Positions 1 through 8,258 of a stretch of 44,947 nt of DNA are shown here, in pieces (within the stretch, counting starts at the first letter, position 1; each line of letters begins with the position of its first letter). The position numbers and the translations under genes were made by a program. The notes beneath the pieces are model-generated. The model had not been told where the DNA came from, did not search any database, and saw nothing but the letters and a program-made list of their open reading frames with translations. This DNA comes from Clostridia bacterium (GTDB lineage: Bacteria; Bacillota; Clostridia; Christensenellales; Aristaeellaceae): contig JAFRFY010000142.1 of assembly GCA_017434085.1 (NCBI GenBank), positions 1 to 44,947 of the forward strand, written 5' to 3'.

Positions 1-38
1 GCACCGCGCGCTCCATGGGCGTTGTGGTGGTTGACTGA
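1..38 (+). CDS. rplK: 50S ribosomal protein L11, C-terminal end (partial)
   Basis: Only the last eleven codons are inside the window. They read TARSMGVVVVD and end in TGA at 36-38. The TARSMG stretch is the conserved C-terminal end of L11, part of the rRNA-binding domain. The gene sits 57 nt upstream of rplA, the usual rplK-rplA order. The start lies outside the window. The fragment is short, so the identification rests on this motif plus synteny. Confidence 0.85.
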   Translation, partial: TARSMGVVVVD

Positions 39-95
39 GCCTGACAGACAAGTGGGAGGACGCATCGTCCGTTTGACCACAAGGAGGATGTATTC

Positions 96-782
96 ATGAA
101 AATGGGTAAGAAATATTCCGACAGCTTGAAGCTGATCGATCGCAGCAAGCAGTACGACCCCGAAGAGGCCGTCGTGCTGGTCAAGCAGACCGCCAAGGCC
201 AAGTTTGACGAGACCATCGAGATCTCCGTGCGCCTGGGCGTCGACCCCCGCCACGCGGATCAGCAGGTCCGCGGCGCCGTGGTCCTGCCCCATGGCACCG
301 GCAAGACCGTGCGCGTGCTGGTCATCTGCAAGGCCGACAAGGCCGCCGAGGCCGAGGCTGCCGGCGCCGATTTCGTGGGCGCCGAGGATATGGTCGCCAA
401 GATCCAGGGCGGCTGGTTCGATTTCGACGTGGTCGTCGCCACCCCCGACATGATGGGCCAGGTCGGCCGCCTGGGCCGCGTGCTGGGCCCCAAGGGCCTG
501 ATGCCTTCCCCGAAGGCCGGCACCGTGACCATGAACGTCACCCAGGCCGTGCACGATATCAAAGCCGGTAAGGTCGAGTATCGCGTGGACAAGACCGCCA
601 TCATCCACTGCCCCGTGGGCAAGGCTTCCTTCGACGAGCAGAAGCTCAATGAGAACCTCCGCACCCTGATGGAGGCCATCATCAAGGCCAAGCCCGCCGC
701 CGCCAAGGGCACCTATATCCGCTCCGCGGTGCTCTCCAGCACCATGGGCCCCGGCATCAAGCTCAACAGCCTGAAGTTCTGA
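96..782 (+). CDS. rplA: 50S ribosomal protein L1
   Basis: This is ribosomal protein L1 (228 aa, within the usual 225-235). It binds 23S rRNA at the L1 stalk and, in bacteria generally, can repress its own operon. The conserved core [21 protein letters not shown] is visible near residues 129-149, followed by the typical C-terminal half ending in IKLNSLKF. The start at 96 is preceded by AAGGAGG about 9 nt upstream; an in-frame ATG two codons later is less likely because L1 proteins normally begin MxxGKKY. An intrinsic terminator follows directly, and rplJ/rplL do not come next, although rplK-A-J-L is the common order. Confidence 0.98.
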   Translation: MKMGKKYSDSLKLIDRSKQYDPEEAVVLVKQTAKAKFDETIEISVRLGVDPRHADQQVRGAVVLPHGTGKTVRVLVICKADKAAEAEAAGADFVGAEDMVAKIQGGWFDFDVVVATPDMMGQVGRLGRVLGPKGLMPSPKAGTVTMNVTQAVHDIKAGKVEYRVDKTAIIHCPVGKASFDEQKLNENLRTLMEAIIKAKPAAAKGTYIRSAVLSSTMGPGIKLNSLKF

Positions 783-800
783 TCGCCGTTTCGCAAGTAA

Positions 801-838
801 AACCCCCGGCGTCCCTACGGATGCCGGGGGTTGTTTAT
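801..838 (+). terminator. Intrinsic terminator of rplK-rplA
   Basis: A perfect 10-bp stem (AACCCCCGGC at 801-810 with GCCGGGGGTT at 823-832) encloses a 12-nt loop and is followed by TTGTTTATG. It lies 18 nt after the rplA stop and separates the ribosomal genes from the polysaccharide locus. The stem and loop contain GGCGTCCCTAC (808-818), which also occurs, in reverse complement, in the hairpin repeat at 35798. Confidence 0.9.
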
Positions 839-918
839 GCCCGTACAAAGGCTTGTATCGGCATAATTATGCAATCGTAATCACGGTGGTACGAATTCGT
901 AAAGAGTTGGGTATTTTG

Positions 919-947
919 TGGACTTTTCAGGCGCTGCATGATATAAT
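919..947 (+). promoter_or_regulatory. Extended -10 sigma-A promoter of the polysaccharide locus
   Basis: TGGACT (919-924), a 17-nt spacer and TATAAT (942-947) form a housekeeping promoter. A TG dinucleotide one base before the -10 hexamer makes it an extended -10 type. Transcription would start near 954. It is the only strong promoter I see before the next 30 kb of same-strand, closely packed genes. Confidence 0.75.
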
Positions 948-1230
948 CAATGTTGGGGTTTCAGCTTTAGAAATGTAGTGATAACAGGCGATTTTTGGAG
1001 GATTCTGTCGCTTTTGGCAGAATGCAAAAGAGCGCCGGGCCCCGTCGGACGCCCGGCTTTGCGGGCGGTCCGGCACAGGTTCGGTCGGAAGCGGACGCTG
1101 GGGTTTCGGCGGCGTGGAAGGCCGGATGAACAGTCTTTTGAAAAAGCCGATTGCGTTCGGAAGGTATCGCTATGCCCAAAGGCGCACTCGGCTGACGTTG
1201 TTTGTATTCCCCCGAAGAGTTTGGATATAG
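948..1230 (+). promoter_or_regulatory. Long untranslated leader with hairpins, possible attenuator
   Basis: About 280 nt separate the promoter from the first start codon, with no convincing gene. One hairpin pairs ATTCTG (1002-1007, extended by two more pairs) with CAGAAT (1018-1023). A second pairs GCCGGGC (1034-1040) with GCCCGGC (1051-1057) and is followed by TTTG, resembling a weak intrinsic terminator. Long leaders of this kind in polysaccharide operons are often sites of attenuation or processive antitermination (LoaP/RfaH type). No ops-like element was recognised and no such regulator is encoded in the window, so the function is open. Confidence 0.45.
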
Positions 1231-2100
1231 ATGGAAAATTACACGGTGATCATACCGACGCTGAACGCCGGCCCCGCGATCGTGCGGCTGATTGAGGCGC
1301 TGCGGGGACAGACGTTTCCGCCGGAGGAGATACTGGTCGTCGATTCGCAGTCGGACGACGGCACCGCCCGGCGGGTGAGGCAGCTCAAGGGCGTGCGCGT
1401 CATGGAGATCGAGAGATGTGCGTTCGACCACGGCGGCACCCGGGACATGGCGATTGCCACGTGCGGCACGCCGTTTGTGGTGCTGATGACCCAGGACGCC
1501 CTGCCCATGGACGAAAGCTGCATGGCCGAGCTGCTCGCGCCCTTTGAGGATACGGGCGTGGCGGCGGTGTGCGCCCGCCAGGTGGCGTACCCGGAGGCCA
1601 GCGAAAGGGAGAAGCTGGTGCGGGCGTTCCGGTATCCCGACGAGAGCCGCGTGTGGTCGGCGGCGGACATCTCCCGGCTGGGCATCCGCGCCTACCTGCT
1701 CTCGGACGTGTGCGCGGCCTACCGCCGCGCGGCCTACGCGGCGGTCGGGGGGTTTGCCCATCCCATCGAGACCAACGAGGACATGCTCATCGCGGCGGAC
1801 TTCCTCCGCGCGGGCTGGAAGCTCGGCTACCGCGCTTCGGCGCGGGTGTGGCACTCCCACGACTTCACGCTGCGCCAGGAGTACGCGCGCAACCGGCGGG
1901 TGGGCGCGTTTCTGACCCGCTACGCCGACCGGTTTCCCGATTCCGGCGCGATGGGCGAGGGCATGCGCATGGTGAAAGCCGTGTCGGGGCAGCTTTTGAA
2001 GCGGGGCAGCATCATCGAGTGGATCGCCTTCGGGCTCAACTGCGTTTCGCGCATGCTGGGCAACCGTGCGGGAAGGCGGCGGGGGAAGGCCCATGAATGA
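1231..2100 (+). CDS. GT2 family glycosyltransferase (rhamnosyltransferase-like)
   Basis: This 289-aa protein is a GT-A fold, family 2 glycosyltransferase. It starts ENYTVIIPTLNAG, followed by VVDSQSDDGT, the nucleotide-binding half. The motif FDHGGTRDMA near residue 67 is typical of rhamnosyltransferase-like GT2 enzymes of O-antigen and rhamnan clusters. It has no clear membrane segment and should act on the cytoplasmic face, adding a sugar (perhaps rhamnose, given the rfb genes nearby) to a lipid-linked chain. The start at 1231 has only a weak ribosome binding site. Its end overlaps the next gene by 8 nt, suggesting translational coupling. The exact donor and linkage cannot be read from sequence. 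Confidence 0.88.
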   Translation: MENYTVIIPTLNAGPAIVRLIEALRGQTFPPEEILVVDSQSDDGTARRVRQLKGVRVMEIERCAFDHGGTRDMAIATCGTPFVVLMTQDALPMDESCMAELLAPFEDTGVAAVCARQVAYPEASEREKLVRAFRYPDESRVWSAADISRLGIRAYLLSDVCAAYRRAAYAAVGGFAHPIETNEDMLIAADFLRAGWKLGYRASARVWHSHDFTLRQEYARNRRVGAFLTRYADRFPDSGAMGEGMRMVKAVSGQLLKRGSIIEWIAFGLNCVSRMLGNRAGRRRGKAHE

Positions 2101-3019
2101 GTGTGTGGAGATACTGCTGGCCGTCTACAACGGCGAACAATACCTCCCGGAGCAGCTGGATTCCATACTGGCCCAGTCGGACGGGCGCTGGCACCTGACC
2201 GTCTCCGACGACGGCTCGGAGGACGCCTCGCCGGAGATCATCGCGGACTACGCCCGGCGGTATCCGGAGAGGATCGGCGTTCGCCCCCCGGGCAGGCGCT
2301 TCGGCAGCGCCCGGGACCACTTCTTTGCCCTGATGGCGGCCTGCGACGCCGAATACATGCTGTTCTGCGACCAGGACGACGTGTGGTACCCGGACAAGGT
2401 GAAGCGCACGCGCGCGGCGCTGGTCGAGGCGACGGCGCGATGGGGCCCGGACGCGCCGGTGCTGGTGTTCAGCGACCAGACCCCCACGGACGCGGCCTTG
2501 ACCCCCCTCGCGCCCTCGCTGATGCGCTATCAGGGGCAGTATTTTGAGACCTTCGACTACCGGAGCATACTGATGCAGAACGTGGTCACCGGCGGGGCGA
2601 TGGGCGTCAACCGGGCGCTGGCCCGGCTGGGCTGTCCCCGCGGGGACGCATCCGGCATCATCATGCACGACTGGTGGCTGGCGGCCACGGCGGCGCGGTT
2701 CGGGCATATCGTGTACATCGACGAACCCCTGGGCGCCTACCGGCAGCACGTCGACAACGCCGTGGGCGCGAAGAACGTGAACAGCGCCGGGTACGTCGTG
2801 AACCGCCTCGGGCGCGTCCGGGAGGTCAAGCGGACCATCGCCGCCAAGAAGGCCCAGGCCCGCGCCTTTACGGAGGCCTACGCGGGGCTTTTGAACGACG
2901 GGGACGCCGCGTTCCTCGAGGCGTTCGCCCGAAGCCGCAGCGGGCTTTTCTTCTATCTCAAACACATGGGCCTGATCCACGGCATACAGCGCAAGCTCGG
3001 GTTCGCGGCGCTGGGGTAA
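2093..3019 (+). CDS. GT2 family glycosyltransferase (RgpB-like)
   Basis: This 308-aa GT2 glycosyltransferase begins MNECVEILLAVYNGEQYL, followed by TVSDDGSEDAS and the metal-binding FCDQDDVW region. The later MHDWWLA motif and overall layout resemble RgpB-type rhamnosyltransferases of streptococcal rhamnan synthesis. I chose ATG 2093 because GT2 homology begins there and GGGGAAGG lies just upstream; a longer frame from 2066 adds only a low-complexity tail. It overlaps the preceding gene by 8 nt. It is probably cytoplasmic, extending the rhamnose-containing backbone before ABC export. Acceptor and linkage are inferred from context only. Confidence 0.87.
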   Translation: MNECVEILLAVYNGEQYLPEQLDSILAQSDGRWHLTVSDDGSEDASPEIIADYARRYPERIGVRPPGRRFGSARDHFFALMAACDAEYMLFCDQDDVWYPDKVKRTRAALVEATARWGPDAPVLVFSDQTPTDAALTPLAPSLMRYQGQYFETFDYRSILMQNVVTGGAMGVNRALARLGCPRGDASGIIMHDWWLAATAARFGHIVYIDEPLGAYRQHVDNAVGAKNVNSAGYVVNRLGRVREVKRTIAAKKAQARAFTEAYAGLLNDGDAAFLEAFARSRSGLFFYLKHMGLIHGIQRKLGFAALG

Positions 3020-3061
3020 ATCACATGAGATACGGGCGGGTGGCTTCACCCGCGGACAGAT

Positions 3062-4240
3062 ATGATGAACAACGTTGAAAACAAGGCGCTTCGGCGCGTA
3101 TTGCTGGTGTACCGGGAGCTCATCCCCTCCATAAGGCTGTGCGGCCACTGCCAGCTGGAATCGCTGGCGAAGCGGGGGATCATCGAGTACCGGGCGGTGC
3201 AGGAGATGGCGCTGAGCGTCGCGGACATGAACTGGGCCGAGATCGCGGTGCTGGGGCGGCTGGACAGCTGGTACGAATTGCAGATCGCCAGGCGGCTCCA
3301 CCGCTCGGGCCGGTATGTGATCTACATACTGGACGACGACCTTTTGAACATCTCCCCGGACGTGTCCAGTGCCGCCTTCTACGCCCAGCCGGAGGTGCGG
3401 GAGAACATACTGGGCATGATCGGGGAGAGCGACGCGCTGCTCACGCCCTCGCCCCTGCTGGCCGACAAGTACGCCCGCGACGGGCGCGTGGCGCTGATGA
3501 CCGAGGAGCCGGCGCTCGACCCCGTGCCCTACGCGGCCCACGACTCGTCCGGGCCGGTCAAAATCGGCTTCGCGGGCTCCATCGACCGCAAGGGCGACCT
3601 GGACAGGCTGCTGCGCGAGGCGCTGTTGCGCGTCAGGGACCGGTACGGCGAGAGGGTGCGCTTTGAGTTCTTCGGCGCGAAGCCGGACTTCATCCCCGCG
3701 CTGAACGCCCGGCACATTCCCTACTGCGATTCCTACGACGTCTACCGGAAAACCCTCGACGCATGCGCGTGGGACATCGGCCTCGCGCCGCTGGCGGCGT
3801 CCGAATTCAACGCCTGCAAGCACTACAACAAGTTCTGCGAGTACGCCGCCGCGGGCATCGTCGGCATCTATTCCGACTGCATGCCCTACACGCGCATACC
3901 GGACCGGGCGCTGTACGGGCGGTTCTGCTCGAACACGCCGGAGGAATGGTACGATGCCATCTGCGCGCTGATCGACGACCGCGAGGCGCGGGAGGCCTGC
4001 CGCGAGCGCTGCTGCGCCTGCGCCGCCGGGCCTTTGAACGTGGACGCCGTCGCCGACGCCCTGTGGCGCGACCTTACACCGCTGACGGAGGACCTTCGAC
4101 TGCGCCAGATCCCGGGCAACAGCCTGAAAATGCTCAAGCTGCACAACGTCCGGCTGCGCGCGGCGGACATCCTCAAACGCTACGGCTTTAAAACACCGTT
4201 CGTCGCGGCAAAAAAAGTGCTGGGGCGAATACTACGTTGA
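3062..4240 (+). CDS. GT4-like glycosyltransferase
   Basis: This 392-aa protein looks like a GT-B fold (group 1/GT4-like) glycosyltransferase. The C-terminal half contains [17 protein letters not shown], typical of the start of the second Rossmann domain, then [12 protein letters not shown]...[20 protein letters not shown], where KFCEYAAAG corresponds to the donor-binding region with its acidic residue. The N-terminal domain is more divergent. There is no signal peptide. It lies 42 nt after the preceding GT2 gene and 19 nt before rfbA, inside the same operon. The start codon choice (3062 or the adjacent ATG at 3065) is uncertain because no strong ribosome binding site is visible. Specificity is unknown. 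Confidence 0.8.
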   Translation: MMNNVENKALRRVLLVYRELIPSIRLCGHCQLESLAKRGIIEYRAVQEMALSVADMNWAEIAVLGRLDSWYELQIARRLHRSGRYVIYILDDDLLNISPDVSSAAFYAQPEVRENILGMIGESDALLTPSPLLADKYARDGRVALMTEEPALDPVPYAAHDSSGPVKIGFAGSIDRKGDLDRLLREALLRVRDRYGERVRFEFFGAKPDFIPALNARHIPYCDSYDVYRKTLDACAWDIGLAPLAASEFNACKHYNKFCEYAAAGIVGIYSDCMPYTRIPDRALYGRFCSNTPEEWYDAICALIDDREAREACRERCCACAAGPLNVDAVADALWRDLTPLTEDLRLRQIPGNSLKMLKLHNVRLRAADILKRYGFKTPFVAAKKVLGRILR

Positions 4241-4259
4241 CGACATCAGGAGGTACTTT

Positions 4260-5147
4260 ATGAAGGGCATCATACTCGCCGGCGGCGCCGGCACGCGGCT
4301 GTATCCGCTGACCATGGTCACATCCAAGCAGCGTCTGCCGGTGTACGACAAGCCGATGGTCGACTATCCGCTGTCCACGCTGATGCTCGCGGGCATACGG
4401 GACATACTGATCATCTCCACCCCGGAGGACACCCCGCGCTTTGAGCACCTGCTGGGCGACGGCAGCGAGTTCGGGGTCAATCTCCAGTACGTGGTGCAGC
4501 CCTCCCCCGACGGGCTGGCCCAGGCATTCCTGCTGGGCGAGGCATTCATCGGGGACGACGCCTGCGCGATGGTGCTGGGCGACAACATATTCTACGGCAA
4601 CGGCCTGGGCAGCCTTTTGCGCACCGCCGCCTGGGACGCGGAGCAGAACGGGCGCGCGACGGTGTTCGGCTACTACGTCAACGACCCCGAGCGCTTCGGC
4701 ATCGTGGAGTTCGACGAAGACGGCAAGGTCATCTCCGTCGAGGAAAAGCCGAAGGAACCCAAGAGCAACTACGCCATCACCGGTCTGTACTTCTACCCCC
4801 AGGGGGTCTCGGCCATGGCCCACGAGGTCAGGCCCAGCGCCCGGGGCGAGCTGGAGATCACCACGTTAAACGACATGTACCTGAAAAAGGGCATGCTGGA
4901 CGTGCAGCTGCTGGGCCGCGGCTTTGCCTGGCTGGACACCGGCACCATGGACAGCCTGGTGGACGCGGCGGACTTCGTGCGCATGATCGAGAAGCGCCAG
5001 TCCATCAAGATCTCCGCGCCGGAGGAGATCGCCTACAAGAACAGGTGGATCACCAAGGAAAAGCTGCTGGAGTCCGCGGCGCGCTACGGCAAGAGCCCCT
5101 ACGGGCAGCATTTGAAGGCTGTGGCGGAAGGAAAGGTGCGCTACTGA
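4260..5147 (+). CDS. rfbA: Glucose-1-phosphate thymidylyltransferase
   Basis: This enzyme makes dTDP-glucose from dTTP and glucose-1-phosphate, the first step to dTDP-L-rhamnose. The 295-aa length matches RmlA/RfbA. The N-terminus [17 protein letters not shown] carries the nucleotide-binding signature, followed by [27 protein letters not shown] and the VLGDNIFYG metal-binding region. AGGAGG lies 7 nt before the ATG. It is the first nucleotide-sugar gene of the cluster and is separated from rfbC-rfbB-rfbD by the exporter and cap genes, so the four rhamnose genes are not contiguous. Confidence 0.97.
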   Translation: MKGIILAGGAGTRLYPLTMVTSKQRLPVYDKPMVDYPLSTLMLAGIRDILIISTPEDTPRFEHLLGDGSEFGVNLQYVVQPSPDGLAQAFLLGEAFIGDDACAMVLGDNIFYGNGLGSLLRTAAWDAEQNGRATVFGYYVNDPERFGIVEFDEDGKVISVEEKPKEPKSNYAITGLYFYPQGVSAMAHEVRPSARGELEITTLNDMYLKKGMLDVQLLGRGFAWLDTGTMDSLVDAADFVRMIEKRQSIKISAPEEIAYKNRWITKEKLLESAARYGKSPYGQHLKAVAEGKVRY

Positions 5148-5157
5148 GGTGGAAGCG

Positions 5158-5952
5158 ATGGGAAAAGGACTGCGGGCATACTGGAAGCGGCTTATGCTGA
5201 TCGCGTCGCTGGCCAAGAACGACTTCATGAGCAGGTACGCCAATTCCCAGCTGGGCGTGTTCTGGGCGTTTTTTCGCCCCATCGTGATGGCCTGCGTGTA
5301 CATCTTCGTGTTTTCGTTCATCGCCAGGGCCACGCCGGTGGGCTCCATGTATCCCTATTCTCTGTGGATGCTGCCCGGGCTGATCGTGTGGTTCGTGTTC
5401 CAGGAGGGCCTCTCCTCCGGCGTGACGACGCTTTCGGAGTACTCCTTCCTGGTCAAGAACATACGCTTTGATATCTCGATACTGCCCTATGTGAAGGTGA
5501 CCTCCGCCTTCATCGTGCACACCTTCTTCATCGCGCTGATCTTTGTGCTGTATCTATTGTGGGGCCTGCCGATCAAGGTGTATATACTGCAGCTTCCGTA
5601 CTACTATTTTGCCACCTACATCTTCACGTTTTCGCTGGTCCGGCTCGCCTGCGCGTGCCAGCCGTTCTTCAAGGACCTCACCGTGGCCATCGAGATCATG
5701 CTGATCGCCGGCGTGTGGGCCTGCCCGATCATGTGGAACCTGGAGATGGCGCCCCAGAAGTACTGGCCCATATTCAAAATCAATCCGATCTATCATCTCG
5801 TCCAGGGCTATCGGACCTGCTTCATGGGCGATACGTGGTTCTGGAACGACCCCGGGGAGCTTGCGGTGTTCTGGCTGATCACCGGCGCGCTGTACTTCGG
5901 CGGTCGGCGGGTGTTCAACCGCCTGAGCGCGCACTTCGCGGACGTGATTTGA
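5158..5952 (+). CDS. wzm: Polysaccharide ABC-2 transporter permease (Wzm/RgpC/TagG type)
   Basis: This 264-aa polytopic membrane protein is the permease of an ABC-2 polysaccharide exporter. About six hydrophobic segments are visible, with the family-typical N-terminal amphipathic stretch (LAKNDFMSRYANSQLGVFWAFFRP) before the first membrane helix and a conserved C-terminal NPIYHLVQGYR motif. I chose ATG 5158 because GAGGTGG lies 5 nt upstream; a GTG at 5149 is also in frame. It is paired with the downstream ATPase and would export a lipid-linked chain completed in the cytoplasm, in place of Wzx/Wzy polymerisation. Confidence 0.93.
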   Translation: MGKGLRAYWKRLMLIASLAKNDFMSRYANSQLGVFWAFFRPIVMACVYIFVFSFIARATPVGSMYPYSLWMLPGLIVWFVFQEGLSSGVTTLSEYSFLVKNIRFDISILPYVKVTSAFIVHTFFIALIFVLYLLWGLPIKVYILQLPYYYFATYIFTFSLVRLACACQPFFKDLTVAIEIMLIAGVWACPIMWNLEMAPQKYWPIFKINPIYHLVQGYRTCFMGDTWFWNDPGELAVFWLITGALYFGGRRVFNRLSAHFADVI

Positions 5953-5962
5953 GGTGACGGCG

Positions 5963-7294
5963 ATGAACGACAACGTTGCGATTGACATTCAGCATATCGG
6001 CAAGGTCTACAATACCTATGAACGGGAGTTCGACCGCTTTCTTGAGGCGATCTCCCTCACCCGGCGGAACTATCACAAGGAGTTCGTGGCGCTTAAGGAC
6101 GTGAACCTGACGGTGCGCCGCGGGGAATGCGTCGGCATCATCGGGACCAACGGCTCGGGAAAGAGCACGCTTTTGAAGATCGTCACCGGGGTATTGAGCC
6201 CGACCTCCGGCACGGTGCGCATGGAGGGGCACGTGAGCTCGCTTCTGGAGCTGGGCGCCGGCTTCAACATGAACTACACCGGCATGGAGAACATCTACCT
6301 GAACGGCAAGATCATGGGCTTCTCCCGGCAGGAGATGGACCGGCGCGTGCCGCAGATCAAGCAGTTCGCGGGCATCGGCGATTTCATCAACCAGCCGGTG
6401 AAGAACTACTCAAGCGGCATGTTCGCCCGGCTGGCGTTCGCGGTGGCGATCAACGTGGACCCCGACGTGCTCATCGTCGACGAAGCGCTGAGCGTGGGCG
6501 ACATATTCTTCCAGACCAAGTGCTACCACAAGTTTGACGAGTTCCGAAAGCAGGGCAAGACGATACTCTTCGTCTCCCACGACCTGGGCAGCGTCATCAA
6601 ATACTGCGACCGCTGCCTGCTTCTGAACAAGGGTGAGCAGGTCGCGGTCGGCCCGTGCAAGGAGGTCGTGGACATCTACCGCAAGATCATGGTGGAGCAC
6701 TATCAGGGCGAGCGGAACCTCACCTATACCGGCGAGGATGTGGAGCTCCCCGACGTCGCGCAGGCGCTCGGGGACGATGACCGGGCGGTCAAGTGGCCCG
6801 CGGACAGGGTGTGGAAGACGAGCATGCTGCAAAACCCCGAGGTGCAGTCCTACGGCGACCTCAGCGGGGAGATCGTGGACTTCGGCATCATGAACAGCCA
6901 CGGGGAGATCTCCAGCATGGTGATGAAGGGCGAGACCTTCACGGTGCTCTACCGCTTCCGCATCAACCGGCCCATCGACCACCCGATATTCGCCTTTACC
7001 ATCCGCGATTTGAAGGGCACGGAGCTGTGCGGCACGAACACGCTCTACGAGGACAAGGGCATCGAATACGCCCAGCCCGGCCTGACGGGCGTGGTCACCT
7101 TTACGCAGCGCATGACGCTGCAGGGCGGGCAGTACATGCTCTCCCTGGGCATGACGGGCTACATCGACGGCGAGCTGGTGGCCTATCACCGGCTCTACGA
7201 TGCCTGCCACGTCCAGGTGATGGCGGACCACAACACGGTGGGCGTGTTCGACGTGGAATCCAAAATCGCCTACGACGACGTGCACGTGGAGTGA
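5963..7294 (+). CDS. wzt: Polysaccharide ABC exporter ATPase with C-terminal carbohydrate-binding domain (Wzt)
   Basis: This 443-aa protein has an ABC ATPase domain: Walker A GTNGSGKST near residues 61-69, signature YSSGMFARL near 150 and Walker B VLIVDEA near 172. A further C-terminal domain of about 150 aa (roughly 290-443) follows, with MKGETFTVLYRFRIN, FTIRDLKG and GQYMLSLGM, the pattern of the Wzt_C beta-sandwich. In E. coli O8/O9a that domain binds the capped end of the O-chain and couples capping to export. ATG 5963 has GAGGTGA 5 nt upstream; a GTG at 5954 is an alternative. The extra domain suggests the exporter here also reads a chain-end mark, which fits the methyltransferase and kinase genes directly downstream. 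Confidence 0.94.
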   Translation: MNDNVAIDIQHIGKVYNTYEREFDRFLEAISLTRRNYHKEFVALKDVNLTVRRGECVGIIGTNGSGKSTLLKIVTGVLSPTSGTVRMEGHVSSLLELGAGFNMNYTGMENIYLNGKIMGFSRQEMDRRVPQIKQFAGIGDFINQPVKNYSSGMFARLAFAVAINVDPDVLIVDEALSVGDIFFQTKCYHKFDEFRKQGKTILFVSHDLGSVIKYCDRCLLLNKGEQVAVGPCKEVVDIYRKIMVEHYQGERNLTYTGEDVELPDVAQALGDDDRAVKWPADRVWKTSMLQNPEVQSYGDLSGEIVDFGIMNSHGEISSMVMKGETFTVLYRFRINRPIDHPIFAFTIRDLKGTELCGTNTLYEDKGIEYAQPGLTGVVTFTQRMTLQGGQYMLSLGMTGYIDGELVAYHRLYDACHVQVMADHNTVGVFDVESKIAYDDVHVE

Positions 7295-7328
7295 CGAATC
7301 GGCGTTATATTGAAAGGACTATGGACAA

Positions 7329-8258
7329 ATGAGCGAAAAGATCGGCTCGGTCGCGCTGGATACGCGCTATTATCACCAGCAGGACCAGTACAGCGACGGG
7401 GATGAGACGGAAAACCGGCTGCTGCAGATCGTCACCGTCACCCCGGAGAGCGATTATCCCGTCATCACGACGCGCACGGCGTCCTGGCCCATACTGTACC
7501 ACCTGTCCCCGATCCGGGAAAACATACTGAACTGGATCTCGATACTGCCGGGACAGCGCGTGCTGGAGCTGGGCTCCGGCTGCGGCGCGGTGACGGGCGC
7601 GCTGCTGGGCAGGGGGGCGCGGGTGACGGCGGTCGACCTCTCCCTGCGCAGGAGCCGCATCAACGCCACGCGCCACAAGGACTGCGACGACCTGACCATC
7701 ATGGTCGGCGCCAGCGAGGAGATCCTGCCCCGGATGGAGGAACGCTTCGACCACATCACGCTGATCGGCGTGCTGGAATACGCGGGCGTCTTTTCCGATG
7801 CCGAAAAGCCGTATCACCAGATCCTCGGCATGATCCGGGACAGGCTGGCGGACGACGGGGCGCTGTGGGTCGCCATCGAAAACAAGCTGGGCCTCAAGTA
7901 CTTCGCGGGCTGCAAGGAGGATCACACGGGGCGGTTCTTTGAGGGCATCGAGGGCTATCCCCATAGGGAGGGGCCCCGCACCTTCAGCCGGCGCGAGCTT
8001 TTAGAGCTGGCCGGCGAGTGCGGGTTCGACTGCTTCTTCTATTACCCCTATCCGGACTACAAGTTTCCCGTGAAGATTTTTTCGGACGAGTACCTGCCCC
8101 AGAAGGGCGAATTGAACCGCAACTGGCAGAACTTTGACGCGGACCGCATCACGCTGTTCGACGAGGGCAGGGCCTTCGACGCGATACTGGAGGCGGGGCT
8201 CTTCCCCGAGTTCTCCAACTCCTTCCTGATCAGGATGACAAAGAGGGCAGAATCATGA
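7329..8258 (+). CDS. Class I SAM-dependent methyltransferase, possible chain-cap enzyme
   Basis: This 309-aa protein contains a Rossmann methyltransferase domain: motif I VLELGSGCGAVTGALL near residues 78-93, acidic motif II VTAVDLS, and a motif IV-like ITLIGVLEYA. After about residue 190 it has an extension with ENKLGLKYFAGC and EYLPQKG, which I cannot place. It lies 34 nt after the Wzt gene and overlaps the next gene (kinase/coiled coil/GT2) by ATGA. Methyltransferase plus kinase next to a two-domain Wzt is the logic of WbdD capping in polymannose O-antigens, so I infer a role in methylating the chain or its end. It could instead methylate a sugar within the repeat. Confidence 0.82.
   Translation: MSEKIGSVALDTRYYHQQDQYSDGDETENRLLQIVTVTPESDYPVITTRTASWPILYHLSPIRENILNWISILPGQRVLELGSGCGAVTGALLGRGARVTAVDLSLRRSRINATRHKDCDDLTIMVGASEEILPRMEERFDHITLIGVLEYAGVFSDAEKPYHQILGMIRDRLADDGALWVAIENKLGLKYFAGCKEDHTGRFFEGIEGYPHREGPRTFSRRELLELAGECGFDCFFYYPYPDYKFPVKIFSDEYLPQKGELNRNWQNFDADRITLFDEGRAFDAILEAGLFPEFSNSFLIRMTKRAES

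Noticed and set aside
978-1295. A 105-aa open frame in the leader
   Set aside because: It has no ribosome binding site, no motif and an Arg-rich composition, and it overlaps the true first glycosyltransferase gene out of frame.
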